In this document: in pieces, positions 55,249 through 62,445 of the stretch | Layout of the letters: each line of letters begins with the position of its first letter | How positions within the stretch are numbered: position 1 is the stretch's first letter | Assembly: GCA_037893245.1 (NCBI GenBank) | Contig: JBAIAA010000738.1 | Location: forward strand, 310,001 to 374,000 | Direction: 5' to 3' | Source: Crossaster papposus | Lineage: Eukaryota > Echinodermata > Asteroidea > Velatida > Solasteridae | DNA: 64,000 nucleotides | Notes under the pieces: generated by a model | What the model was told of the DNA's origin: nothing | Database searches by the model: none | What the model saw: only the letters and a program-made list of their open reading frames with translations | Made by a program: the position numbers and the translations under genes

Positions 55249-55272
55249 CACACTAAAAACTAAAGGTGCAAA
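55249..55272 (+). repeat. Left terminal inverted repeat
   Basis: Begins CACACTAAAAAC and continues TAAAGGTGCAAA. It matches the reverse complement of 60318-60341 at 23 of 24 positions; the only difference is C here versus A at the twelfth base. The first three to five bases also match the satellite (aacacac), so the exact satellite/transposon border is uncertain by up to 3 bp. Confidence 0.85.
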
Positions 55273-55421
55273 AAAGGTGCAGACTCACTAAAAAAGGTGC
55301 AAAGTTCCACCTTTTTTCAAAAAAAGGTGCAAAGTTCATCTTAGTATAAAAAAGGTGCAACTTTGCACCCCTTTGAAGTACAAAAATGGAGAGTGAAGTT
55401 AAAGGTGCAAAATTGCACCTT
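55265..55421. repeat. Left subterminal GGTGCAA motif array
   Basis: GGTGC occurs on the plus strand at 55265, 55276, 55296, 55326, 55354 and 55404, and inverted (GCACC) at 55364 and 55415. Two pairs make near-perfect palindromes: ggtgcaa-ct-ttgcacc at 55354-55368 and aggtgcaa-aa-ttgcacct near 55403-55420. A second copy of the terminus (cactaaaaaaggtgcaaa) lies at about 55286-55303. Such iterated subterminal motifs are usually where a transposase binds. Confidence 0.75.
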
Positions 55422-55723
55422 ATAGTTTCAGTTTCCGAGCATACTATTTTGCGTTACATCATTATGTTGCATATAGATTGCGTTGCACAGATTATTTAAA
55501 CAGCGCGGCGTTCATTATTAAATGTGACTTAACACGTTTAGGACGCATCCGTGAGCATTGTTTTAATTTATAGGTCCGTATTAATTTAGGACATTGATCC
55601 AGACTGGACTATAGTCATTTCCCCCCCTTTTTTGTTTGTTTTAAAACTTTGTTTGTGGAATTACACCGTGGCAGGTTCATTCATTCCGGTTTCACATAAC
55701 GCCCGTAAGTTATTACATGTATC

Positions 55724-55753
55724 CATGGAGGAATAAGAAGGAATTCCTCCATG
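55724..55753. repeat. Perfect 11-bp hairpin, 8-nt loop
   Basis: catggaggaat at 55724-55734 is the exact reverse complement of attcctccatg at 55743-55753, with loop aagaagga. Too isolated from any coding region to be called a terminator; it may be a small nested inverted repeat. Confidence 0.8.
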
Positions 55754-55844
55754 ATGTACCTCATCCAGACCCATGAGCCTGGTTTTAAACATACAATAAA
55801 AACCGGTAAACAACATAATGTTTCCTCTTATTATTACCGCTTCA

Positions 55845-55883
55845 TTGCATTTGATCTGAGATTGGTTCAGAGATCCAATGCAA
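55845..55883. repeat. 13-bp hairpin (12/13 paired), 13-nt loop
   Basis: ttgcatttgatct at 55845-55857 pairs with agatccaatgcaa at 55871-55883 with one mismatch. Function unknown. Confidence 0.7.
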
Positions 55884-56235
55884 GGTCATCATCAAACGGA
55901 CGCGCGATCGGGCCGGATAACTAGGCCATAAATAACGCTGCATGCATACAGTCGTATGGTAATGCATTGCGCCGCGCCAAGGCACCCAACAAAATTGTTT
56001 GCCGTAAAGACTGACCCAAATTACATGTAATCTTTTCAATATTAAAACAAACAATTAATCTGCCGACCGAGCCGTGATTTTCTTCACCCTGAGGCTATTA
56101 TTTGTAACAATTTGTGCCTGAAAATGTATGTACATTATAATTCATTAATGAAAAAAAAACCTGCGACGACCGACCCTTTACAACAAATCTAGTTACGGCA
56201 AACAAACCATAGTTTTGGCGCCGTATGTCCACAAT

Positions 56236-56268
56236 TGCGCATGCGTGCGGCATTATTGCCGCCATTTT
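56236..56268 (+). promoter_or_regulatory. NRF1-like and YY1-like sites, possible TATA-less promoter
   Basis: tgcgcatgcgtg at 56236-56247 matches the animal NRF1 consensus YGCGCAYGCGCR at 11 of 12 positions. gccgccatttt at 56258-56268 matches the YY1 site (GCCGCCATNTT). The pair lies in a locally GC-rich patch in otherwise AT-rich DNA, as in housekeeping TATA-less promoters. A good splice donor (gtaagc, 56322-56327) follows, which would fit a first exon ending at 56321. Inference from motifs only. Confidence 0.4.
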
Positions 56269-56430
56269 CAAAGCCGTGGCAGTTGCCCGTCCTCGACAAA
56301 GGTGCTGAAACTTCCATTATTGTAAGCTGTTTCTGCGTGTGTGTCTCTTATTCAAACTACTCGAGTGGAAGCATTGTTGGTACTATCATCGTCTGTCACA
56401 AGTTAGACAGCCATAGAATGTAAGTTAAGC

Positions 56431-56451
56431 CAAATCAAATCAAATCAAATC
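56431..56451. repeat. Pentanucleotide microsatellite (caaat)4
   Basis: Four perfect copies of caaat at 56431-56450 followed by c. Short simple repeat. Confidence 0.85.
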
Positions 56452-57051
56452 GCTGCATGACTCGGACCGTCGAACATGTCGGCGGGATAGGCCTTAGCTC
56501 TTTGTGCCTGTATAATGTGTGCCTGACCATGCACATAATTTTGAATTCCACACAAACTCGGTGCCGTCGGATCGCCGGATGAAACCACGTGTATAGGTCA
56601 AGCCTTTTGTAGGGCAGTATTGTTTTCACCAACATTTCGTTTCTCGTGTTGTTAGTGAATGTTACACATGTGCTTTTTAAGCCTAGCTAGCCTTTCTATT
56701 TTTGATGATTTATTGATTAATGAAGAATAGGCCTAAACCATATTTATAATCACACCTGTTGAGTGTCAAGTCATGACTCGTTTTGGTAAACCGTCGTTGT
56801 CGTGGTGTTTGTAATTGTAGATCAAATTTGAAAATAGTTGAATAGGCTAGCCTAGTTCATCCTGATCATAGGTTTCTACTTGCCTTCTAAATCTAAGTTT
56901 CATTGATTAGAAATTGTAGTCGTAGTTTTATTAAGTTAAATTGTATTAAATAAAATTTATACTAAGTATTTTTCATTACATGATTATTCAGTGGTTCATT
57001 CTTTTTCCAAATTTAGATCTTGAAAGAAGTGGAGGTGTATTTTGGAGCTAA

Positions 57052-57202
57052 AAACATGTACATGTGTTTGAGGGGCACCATGCATACATGCAACAATACA
57101 ATCTTGCAGTTGGGCCGCAAGATGTAAGCCTGTCAACTCAAGGTCTGCTGGAGACATACAAAGCAGCGGTTGCTGACAGCACAGAGGACAAGGAAATAAA
57201 TG
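57052..57202 (+). CDS. Candidate internal exon, unknown protein
   Basis: I do not recognise this. The frame is open from the codon after a stop at 57049-57051 to 57202, where gtaaat follows as a weak splice donor. It encodes a charged, glutamine/alanine-rich stretch (for example AVGPQDVSLSTQGLLETYKA) and lies in less AT-rich DNA than its surroundings. The first in-frame ATG is at 57088. If spliced at 57202 to the acceptor at 57995, one leftover base plus two from the next exon make a glycine codon and the frame enters the 57996 exon's long frame, so the phases agree. A competing model uses the acceptor tttccaaatttag (ends 57016) and the strong donor gtaagc at 57124 in another frame; that one meets an early stop in the next exon. 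Exon status is an inference. Confidence 0.3.
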
Positions 57203-57995
57203 GTAAATTGCAGTTTCCAGTTTACTCCAGAGAGTTTGGATACTTGTATACATTTGTATTTTTATATTATTCCCTTGTTCGTTGTTATACATTGTATTTC
57301 AGAACTGACCATCACAGCATGCTGCTTGCATTATTTCTAGAAAAAAGCAGAGTATATTTACTGCACTGATACGCTATAACTACATGTGAAAACTGTTTAG
57401 TTTTTTTTTTAATAACCAGGCCTGCAGGCACAGGATCATTGGTTCCAACCCATCCAAGCAAGCCAGCCCCCAAAAACAAAAACACATTTTTACAGGCTCT
57501 TTGAAATCACCGAGTATAAAGCTTTGTTTAAAATCATGGAAAATCAACAATATTCATAATTTTGGGAAGTAATTACACCATTTTCAATAACTATTTACCC
57601 CCTACACGTGGTAAAAAAAAACCCACCTTTTTAATCACACACCATCAATGTCTGTCATGTCGAAATCTGATCATACATCACATGTATAGACATGTCCGAC
57701 GTAAATTCTTTTTATTTAAGACACATTCTTGGGTGAGATGTCATGACTTAAATGACTATCGGTGGTAATAATGCTCTGATAGATTTTGACACATAAATTA
57801 AAACCAAAATCTGTTGAAATACGGCTAGTTGGCTAAACAGATTTTTTTTAACTCAACAAATAAAAAGCATCTGATTTAATTTAGTTGTCATGGAATCACC
57901 GTTTATAAAACCCAGTAAAAATGTACTGTTGTGCCTTTACAATTGTAAATGTCATATGGTAATTGTGTGTTATTTTGTGATTTTTACACTCACAG

Positions 57996-58258
57996 GACCC
58001 AATTGCATCCACGCCCTGCTTGGTCATGAAAGGAGATGCATTCAATACGGCAGACATGGGATGCAGGTATTTCTTGATGTGGTCAGTGTGTGTTCGCCTT
58101 CTAATCTAGTCATGGGCTTGGCAGTAATGTTCGCTTCTTACTATTTGTATGATGTCGAATATCCCAAGCCAGTAAGAAACACTCTAGTGCATTTTCAACA
58201 GTACATTGCTGCATTAGGACGAGACATTACAACACCTGTCCATTTGCTTTTGCTGTAA
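57996..58258 (+). CDS. Candidate 3-prime terminal exon, uncharacterised protein C-terminus
   Basis: Begins after a good acceptor (tttttacactcacag, ends 57995) and runs 87 codons to TAA at 58256-58258. The product has a patterned hydrophobic/aromatic segment (about LAVMFASYYLYDVEYPKP, then a second helix ending HFQQYIAAL) and no membrane signal or catalytic motif I can name. From memory this pattern, an aromatic helix, YP, then F-x-F/H-Q, resembles the C-termini of a large group of uncharacterised, often transposon-associated proteins in fish and other animals; I cannot verify this here. A poly(A) signal lies about 200 bp downstream. The open frame extends upstream to 57890, but that part is AT-rich and looks intronic. 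It may be cargo captured by the transposon or the last exon of a degenerate transposon gene. Confidence 0.4.
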
Positions 58259-58458
58259 TTTTCGATGGGTTTAGGGGTTTATATTTATAGTAGATATTGT
58301 GACGCCAACCCGTTTTTAAAGTTTTGTATTTATAGAAGCTAGAAAAACCAAGAAAAAAGAGCTGTTCTTGCAGTCTGGTTCCTTGACTTCCTTCAAAGTA
58401 ACAAATGTATACATGTCTGGGAATTATCAGGTTAGGAAACCAAGCTAGTTGGCTTGCA

Positions 58459-58464
58459 AATAAA
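58459..58464 (+). promoter_or_regulatory. AATAAA poly(A) signal candidate
   Basis: aataaa at 58459-58464, 201 bp after the stop codon of the candidate terminal exon. AATAAA is common by chance in AT-rich DNA, so it is supportive only. Confidence 0.3.
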
Positions 58465-58521
58465 ATTTTGACTAACTAAATGTACTAAATTGTGGACAGT
58501 GTTTAAAAATAGTCGGGTAAT

Positions 58522-58557
58522 ATTTCCAATGATTGTCAGTTGGCAATCGTTGGAAAT
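58522..58557. repeat. 14-bp hairpin (13/14 paired), 8-nt loop
   Basis: atttccaatgattg at 58522-58535 pairs with caatcgttggaaat at 58544-58557 with one mismatch around loop tcagttgg. It is the third short, small-loop inverted repeat inside the transposon. Confidence 0.75.
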
Positions 58558-59880
58558 TGATACAAAATTATGCTTTTCTTGAAAACCACAGTACATCATG
58601 CGCCGTGATTTCACAGCATGCTTGAAATTGTTACTCGCCTAAGGTCAAAAAGGTATTTCATAAAGATTCAGTATACCGGTGTATATTGTTCTACTGTACA
58701 TGTATTTGCAAATGATTTATACTACCTTTAATGATCCAATGTACATGTACCTTCAGTATTAAACAGGTGTTAAGAAATACTTATAATATAATATTTGTTA
58801 AAACAAATGAAGAGAGTAGTTTCCAAACTATTTTATAATTTATTGGTACAATATGTATTGTGGTCTTGAAGTCTCAAAACCGAGATCTTAGACCCTGTCT
58901 GTTCATTTAATTTTCATCAACTAAAGTGCCATGAATAAATTGCCTTTTTGTAGCTGCATCTCTTTCTGTGTACATAATACATATACAAACGTAAAGTATT
59001 GGTTGACAGAAATAATATCAACTTGTTTCTCCTATATATCCACCCACGATTGATCGGAAACTGATGCCATAATTTTTTGTTGATAAGGACTCGATATAAA
59101 TGTTTAAATGGTTTTTTTATAAACATGTACATTGTAAATGCATGTTGGTAAGTTCGTGTTTTTTTTGTTGTTTTTTTACATTGCCTCAAATGTTTACAAC
59201 TATAAATTTGTTAGCCACTGCACGCACATCCATTTTTCTAAATATAGTACTATAGACTATAAAACAAATTCTTATTACATGTAATTATGAAAGCAAAGTA
59301 TAGCTGATTGTTGTCATAGAATCTTGTTAAAATTCTATTTGGCAAGTCGAGGTAACTTTTTATAACAATATTGTACATATTCTTCAAAGGCAGCTGTTGG
59401 AATTCTTGCCTTTCGTTTTTAATGTAAATGATGATCTTGCAAATGAAAAATATTCAGAGTGCAGTTTTAGGGATGGTTTAACATTTTCACAAGCGTAAAG
59501 ATTGTTTTGATCACCCCCTTTCCCCACTCGAAAAGCGCTGCTGATTACAGATTATTTCAAGGATACGCCAAGATTCACACGTAAACCGCATACGACTGAG
59601 GAAATGTCTACATTTCCACTTCTAAAATAATACATCTCTGTGCTGATTCCCCACCTAGCGTACACAATATAGGCTTGTGAAAATGAACCATTTCAACAAA
59701 AATCTCAGAATAGTACGTTAGTTGATAGTTTTTTAATAATATGTGATGATTGTATATTTTGAAAACCTTATTGAATTAAATGTTTTTGCTATGCGATGTT
59801 TCGATAGTAATTGTAATATCATTTGTTTTCTTTTGTTTTGTTTCACAATTTAACCAAACCAAGCAATTTTCAGCTTAATT
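58558..59880. other. Non-coding AT-rich right interior of the transposon
   Basis: No gene supported. AT-rich with many acatgta-type words and T-runs (for example 59158-59177). A 90-codon minus-strand open frame at 58917-59189 is low-complexity and looks like chance. Confidence 0.6.
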
Positions 59881-60084
59881 GAGCTGCCCGTTTGCACCCC
59901 CCTGAGGTGCCCGTTTGCACCCCTTGAGCTGCCTGTGTGCACCCCCTGAGGTTCCCGTTTGCACCCCCTGAGGTGCCCGTTGGCACCCCTAAAGGTGCCC
60001 GTTGGCACCCACTGAGGTGCCCGTTTGCACCCCTGAAGGTGCCCGTTTGCACCCCTGAAGGTGCCCGTTTGCACCCCTAAAGGT
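59881..60084. repeat. 22-bp minisatellite of GGTGC...GCACC units
   Basis: About nine units start at 59881, 59904, 59926, 59948, 59970, 59991, 60014, 60035 and 60057, with a partial one at 60079; spacing is 21-23 bp. The consensus is roughly gaggtgcccgtttgcacccct. Each unit contains the inverted pair ggtgc/gcacc around a 6-nt loop, the same core as the subterminal GGTGCAA motif. Variants are small (ggtgc to gctgc or ggttc; tttgc to ttggc). The array creates spurious minus-strand open frames of 96 and 60 codons. Confidence 0.9.
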
Positions 60085-60317
60085 GCTATTATGAACCCAT
60101 AAAGGTTCACAAACAGTGAATTAAAGGAGCATGTTTGCACCTTTTAAAAATATAGGGTGCAAATTTGAACCCTAAAAAAGGTGCATAGTTGAACCTATAA
60201 GGTGCACATTTGAACCTTTACATGGGGTGCAAACTTGCACCCCCGTTTCGGGGTGCAAATATGAACCCTAAAAGGTGCTCGTGGTGTTGCATTTTGTTGC
60301 ACCCCTAAAGGTGGATA
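60085..60317. repeat. Right subterminal GGTGCAA/GAACC motif cluster
   Basis: Alternating ggtgcaaa, ttgcaccc and gaaccct words, for example gggtgcaaatttgaaccct near 60155, ggggtgcaaacttgcacccc near 60225 and ggggtgcaaatatgaaccc near 60251. It is a degenerate continuation of the minisatellite out to the terminal repeat and parallels the left-side array. Confidence 0.7.
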
Positions 60318-60341
60318 TTTGCACCTTTATTTTTTAGTGTG
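60318..60341 (-). repeat. Right terminal inverted repeat
   Basis: Reads TTTGCACCTTTA then TTTTTTAGTGTG on the plus strand, the mirror of the left end. The next base (60342) begins taagtagttggg, which is found uninterrupted at 61915 and 63488 in the flanking retroelement units, so the element's end is placed to the base. Confidence 0.87.
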
Positions 60342-60698
60342 TAAGTAGTTGGGATAAAGCTAATGTTAACACTCACATAAGAGGCATCATAGAAGAGGGG
60401 TACAAAATCCCATTCAGGTAATTACCGGAAGTGACTTATTTAACAAATTATAAATCTGCAAGAGAGAACCCGACATTTGTTTCGGAGGAAATGTGTAGAT
60501 TGAAAGAAAAACGTTTGGTTTCAGAAGTTTATCTTCAGCCATATTGTGTCAATCCTTTGACGATAGCTTTTAATAAAGCGGCTAAACCCAGATTGGTTTT
60601 CGATTGTCGAGATATCATTCCATTGTCGAGATATCAACCCGCATTTAATGCAGTTCAAATTCAAGTATGAAGATGTCTCCGTTGCCCAAGTGTATTTT
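60342..60698 (+). pseudogene. Truncated reverse-transcriptase fragment, unit A
   Basis: N-terminal part of an RT-like domain. The readable part contains VNPLTIAFNKAAKPRLVFDC, the strand and Arg/Asp motif that precedes RT motif A; from memory this style (NPL...KPRLVFDCR, then a KFKYED segment) fits DIRS/Ngaro-like elements. It is broken three ways: the 5-prime end is removed by the transposon, TAA at 60419-60421 replaces a serine codon seen in units B and C, and a 19-bp insertion at 60617-60635 shifts the frame so that translation ends at 60670. The KYED segment reappears in another frame from 60648. The catalytic YxDD region is absent, so no activity is possible. Confidence 0.7.
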
Positions 60699-60872
60699 CT
60701 ATTAGAGTATCTGAATATATATCCTGAAATCTTGGGAAACACGAGGCCACAACATATCCTGATGCTGAGCAATATCTCTCGTTCAGAAAGGCCCCTCCAC
60801 GTATCAGAGCATACGGCAATACCTCACCATGATGTTGACAAGTCTGGCCAGTCTTATTATCGAGTCCAATAG
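60699..60872 (+). other. Unassigned segment after the RT breakpoint, unit A
   Basis: After the last RT-like residues (about 60698) the frame continues to TAG at 60870-60872 with sequence I cannot relate to RT. It may derive from the 3-prime part of the parent element joined by an internal deletion. The minus strand is also open here (60804-61154), without recognisable homology. The same segment recurs at 62272-62445 and in unit C. Confidence 0.4.
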
Positions 60873-61006
60873 TACAGCAGGCGTGTCGATGCACTGAAAA
60901 TAACCAATTCCCACGTTTCGCAGTATAGTGGGAAATACTTGTCTTAGAGATTTGAACAATGCATAGTTATGCCAAGTGGTGTTACGCAACGGGGCGTTGG
61001 CCGGGG

Positions 61007-61042
61007 TATAAACGATGGGTATGTGTGGCCATACAATCAGTT
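61007..61042 (+). promoter_or_regulatory. TATA box plus initiator, retroelement core promoter (unit A)
   Basis: tataaa at 61007-61012 and tcagtt at 61037-61042. With the A at 61039 as +1, the TATA box starts at -32, the usual spacing for RNA polymerase II. The gag-like ORF starts 58 nt downstream. This marks the probable transcription start of the parent retroelement. Confidence 0.55.
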
Positions 61043-61096
61043 CTAGCGAGCACTTCACTGTAACAACAGCGCACAGTAGGCACGAGTTCCGCCGCC

Positions 61097-61555
61097 GTGA
61101 TGTCACAATTGACCTTTCTGGACGAAAAAGTGCAACAAGCTGTTGCAAATTCACAGGCCGCCCTTATGGACAAATTGGATAGCCTTATATCGGCCAAATT
61201 CTCAGCCTTCGAAGGCAGAATCAACAGCATTCAAAGGAAGATCTCCGACAGCCAGCTGTCTACAATACAGCAAAACATCCTGGAAATTGATAGTTACACT
61301 TTTAAGAGAAAAAGTTGCGAGGATCAGTTTAAGTTCAATTTAAAATTAACCACCAAGCTGAGGGACGCAGAGGCTAACAAAACCGGCGGAAGAGACATAA
61401 AGCAGAAGGCCAAGGACATCGCAGAAGGTATACAAGTTGTAAACCACAGACAAAAGCTAATCAAGATGGCCGATTCGTCAGAGACAGGGTGCGAATTGTT
61501 CAAAAATATGAGTCAAACCCACTATTTTCAGACTCCGAGGACGAGAAGAGAATGA
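61097..61555 (+). pseudogene. Gag-like ORF, first frame (unit A)
   Basis: A 152-codon frame starting GTG-ATG (first ATG at 61100). Residues 10-65 or so are rich in heptad-like leucine/isoleucine and charged residues (for example DKLDSLISAKF), consistent with a coiled coil. They are followed by a basic patch (FKRKSCEDQFKFN) and a helical stretch ending KLIKMADSSETG. From memory this order matches the gag-like first ORF of DIRS/Ngaro-type retroelements of cnidarians and molluscs. After codon about 131 the family-like reading moves to another frame (starting at 61489), which points to a one-base loss near 61490; the remaining residues to TGA at 61553-61555 are off-frame. Located 58 nt after the predicted initiator. 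Probably non-functional as a full-length gag, though the coiled-coil part could still be translated. Confidence 0.65.
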
Positions 61556-61809
61556 GCAGAGCGGAGGCCAGAGCAGCTAAAAAGCTGAAGCAGGATCAGA
61601 AGAAGGGGGGAGGAAAACGACCAGTATCTCATCCTGGCCAACATCGGCAAGGGCACAAGCGGTCCAGACGGTTTCAACCAGTCATCAAGCCACAGCAAGC
61701 AGCTATCCAGCTGCCAGGAAACCAGGCCTTAGCTTCAACTGTGGACAGCCGGGACACTGGAAGTACGAGTGTGCTCGGAAGGGACAAGCAGCAAAATCGG
61801 ATAAGATAA
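61489..61809 (+). pseudogene. Gag-like basic segment, second frame (unit A)
   Basis: Frame +1 relative to its upstream partner, overlapping its end. It reads through an acidic patch (SDSEDEKR) into a lysine/arginine/alanine-rich tail (EARAAKKLKQDQKKGGGKRP) and then a glutamine/arginine-rich stretch, the composition expected of a nucleic-acid-binding gag C-terminus. It begins with GTG only because the true upstream frame was broken. From about 61620-61730 the reading changes again, to the zinc-knuckle frame. Confidence 0.6.
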
Positions 61810-62243
61810 GTGATTTTGTTATTTGCTTAGAGGGCAAGAATGATGTTGATATGGTTGTTAACCAAAGTGATATGAGTAAGTCTCTATCGACAAAAGGTAG
61901 ATTGAAGAATTCCCTAAGTAGTTGGGATAAAGCTAATGTTAACACTCACATAAGAGGCATCATAGAAGAGGGGTACAAAATCCCATTCAGGTCATTACCG
62001 GAAGTGACTTATTTAACAAATTATAAATCTGCAAGAGAGAACCCGACATTTGTTTCGGAGGAAATGTGTAGATTGAAAGAAAAACGTTTGGTTTCAGAAG
62101 TTTATCTTCAGCCATATTGTGTCAATCCTTTGACGATAGCTTTTAATAAAGCGGCTAAACCCAGATTGGTTTTCGATTGTCGAGATATCATTCCATTGTC
62201 GAGATATCAACCCGCATTTAATGCAGTTCAAATTCAAGTATGA
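61581..62243 (+). pseudogene. Degenerate zinc knuckle joined to RT fragment (units A/B)
   Basis: A 220-codon open stretch without a proper start (opens after TAA at 61578-61580; first ATG at 61851). At 61731-61772 it encodes SFNCGQPGHWKYEC: a retroviral-type CCHC knuckle in which the first cysteine is serine (AGC instead of TGC). It then runs through a linker into the RT fragment (VNPLTIAF...KPRLVFDC) and stops at 62241-62243 because of the 19-bp insertion at 62190-62208. It shows that gag C-terminus and RT share one frame here. Truncated before all catalytic motifs. Confidence 0.65.
62190..62208 (+). repeat. 19-bp near-tandem duplication in RT fragment (unit B)
   Basis: The 14-mer attgtcgagatatc is repeated with attcc between the copies. 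The same insertion is at 60617-60635 in unit A and absent in unit C. It is not a multiple of three and breaks the RT frame. Confidence 0.9.
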
Positions 62244-62445
62244 AGATGTCTCCGTTGCCCAAGTGTATTTTCTATTAGAGTATCTGAATATATATCCTGA
62301 AATCTTGGGAAACACGAGGCCACAACATATCCTGATGCTGAGCAATATCTCTCGTTCAGAAAGGCCCCTCCACGTATCAGAGCATACGGCAATACCTCAC
62401 CATGATGTTGACAAGTCTGGCCAGTCTTATTATCGAGTCCAATAG
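62221..62445 (+). pseudogene. Displaced RT remnant plus unassigned tail (unit B)
   Basis: A 74-codon frame that starts with the RT-like MQFKFKYEDVSVAQVYF, pushed out of frame by the 19-bp insertion, and continues into about 57 residues with no RT resemblance before TAG at 62443-62445. Identical to 60648-60872 in unit A. Confidence 0.5.

Larger units (their letters stand above)
1..55251. repeat. 199-bp satellite DNA array, 277 full monomers plus a partial
   Basis: A head-to-tail tandem repeat of exactly 199 bp. The monomer phase (agcaatttga) recurs at 1, 200, 399, 1991 and 20100, and after net indels of +57 bp the last monomer starts at 55181 and breaks off after 71 nt. That gives 277 complete copies. 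Nearly all copies are base-identical; isolated changes include a 1-base deletion near 2884, T to A at 3277, an inserted T near 18975, an inserted T near 34854, C to T at 35242, G to T at 47454 and C to T at 53601. The variants do not recur at regular spacing, so no higher-order repeat is visible. No coding potential is seen: 199 is not a multiple of three and all frames contain stops. The array continues beyond the left edge. I do not recognise the satellite family. Confidence 0.99.
55422..56230. other. Non-coding left interior of the transposon
   Basis: No supported gene. Contains two short hairpins (listed separately), a C7/T6 run near 55621-55635, and an AT-rich stretch. A 70-codon minus-strand open frame at 55842-56054 has no support as a gene. 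Confidence 0.6.
55249..60341. mobile_element. 5.1-kb DNA transposon with CACAC...GTGTG termini, no transposase seen
   Basis: The ends are 24-bp inverted repeats at 55249-55272 and 60318-60341 with one mismatch. Both ends are followed inward by clusters of GGTGCAA/TTGCACC motifs, typical of subterminal transposase-binding arrays. Total length is 5,093 bp. The interior contains only short open frames, none with a recognisable DDE transposase or helicase signature, so this is probably non-autonomous or has captured cargo. Terminal CAC/GTG occurs in several superfamilies (CACTA, Transib, Chapaev and others); without a target duplication or transposase I do not assign one. Left flank is satellite, right flank is retroelement sequence, and no direct repeat joins them. 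Confidence 0.8.
60342..61914 (+). repeat. Retroelement-derived tandem unit A (1,573 bp)
   Basis: The sequence from 60342 recurs at 61915 and again at 63488, so the period is 1,573 bp. The unit holds, in order: RT fragment, unknown 3-prime segment, core promoter, gag-like ORF, degenerate zinc knuckle. Unit A starts abruptly at the transposon's right end; the bases that precede this point in units B and C (attgaagaattccc) are absent. Comparison with unit B shows very few differences, one being a nonsense change at 60419-60421. Confidence 0.95.

Noticed and set aside
1-55251. CRISPR array
   Set aside because: The whole 199-bp unit is repeated with no unique spacers, and the context is eukaryotic.
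55842-56054. 70-codon minus-strand frame rich in W, H and R
   Set aside because: No start context, splice signals or recognised motif; overlaps a hairpin and looks like chance.
56996-57292. 98-codon minus-strand frame
   Set aside because: Lies antisense to the better-supported plus-strand exon candidate and is low in recognisable features.
59850-60140. 96- and 60-codon minus-strand frames with GANGHLRGCK-type repeats
   Set aside because: They are translations of the 22-bp GGTGC minisatellite, where any stop-free unit gives a repetitive frame.
55244-60344. TAA or TTAA target-site duplication for the transposon
   Set aside because: TAA occurs near both borders, but on the left an extra CA separates it from the terminal repeat, and the flanks are different loci; the match is too short to accept.
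60804-61230. Minus-strand frames of 116 and 82 codons, repeated in unit B
   Set aside because: Antisense to the retroelement promoter, gag start and unknown tail; duplicated only because the whole unit is duplicated. No recognised domain.
61703-61945. 80-codon minus-strand frame across the zinc-knuckle region
   Set aside because: Shadow of the plus-strand zinc knuckle and linker frame.
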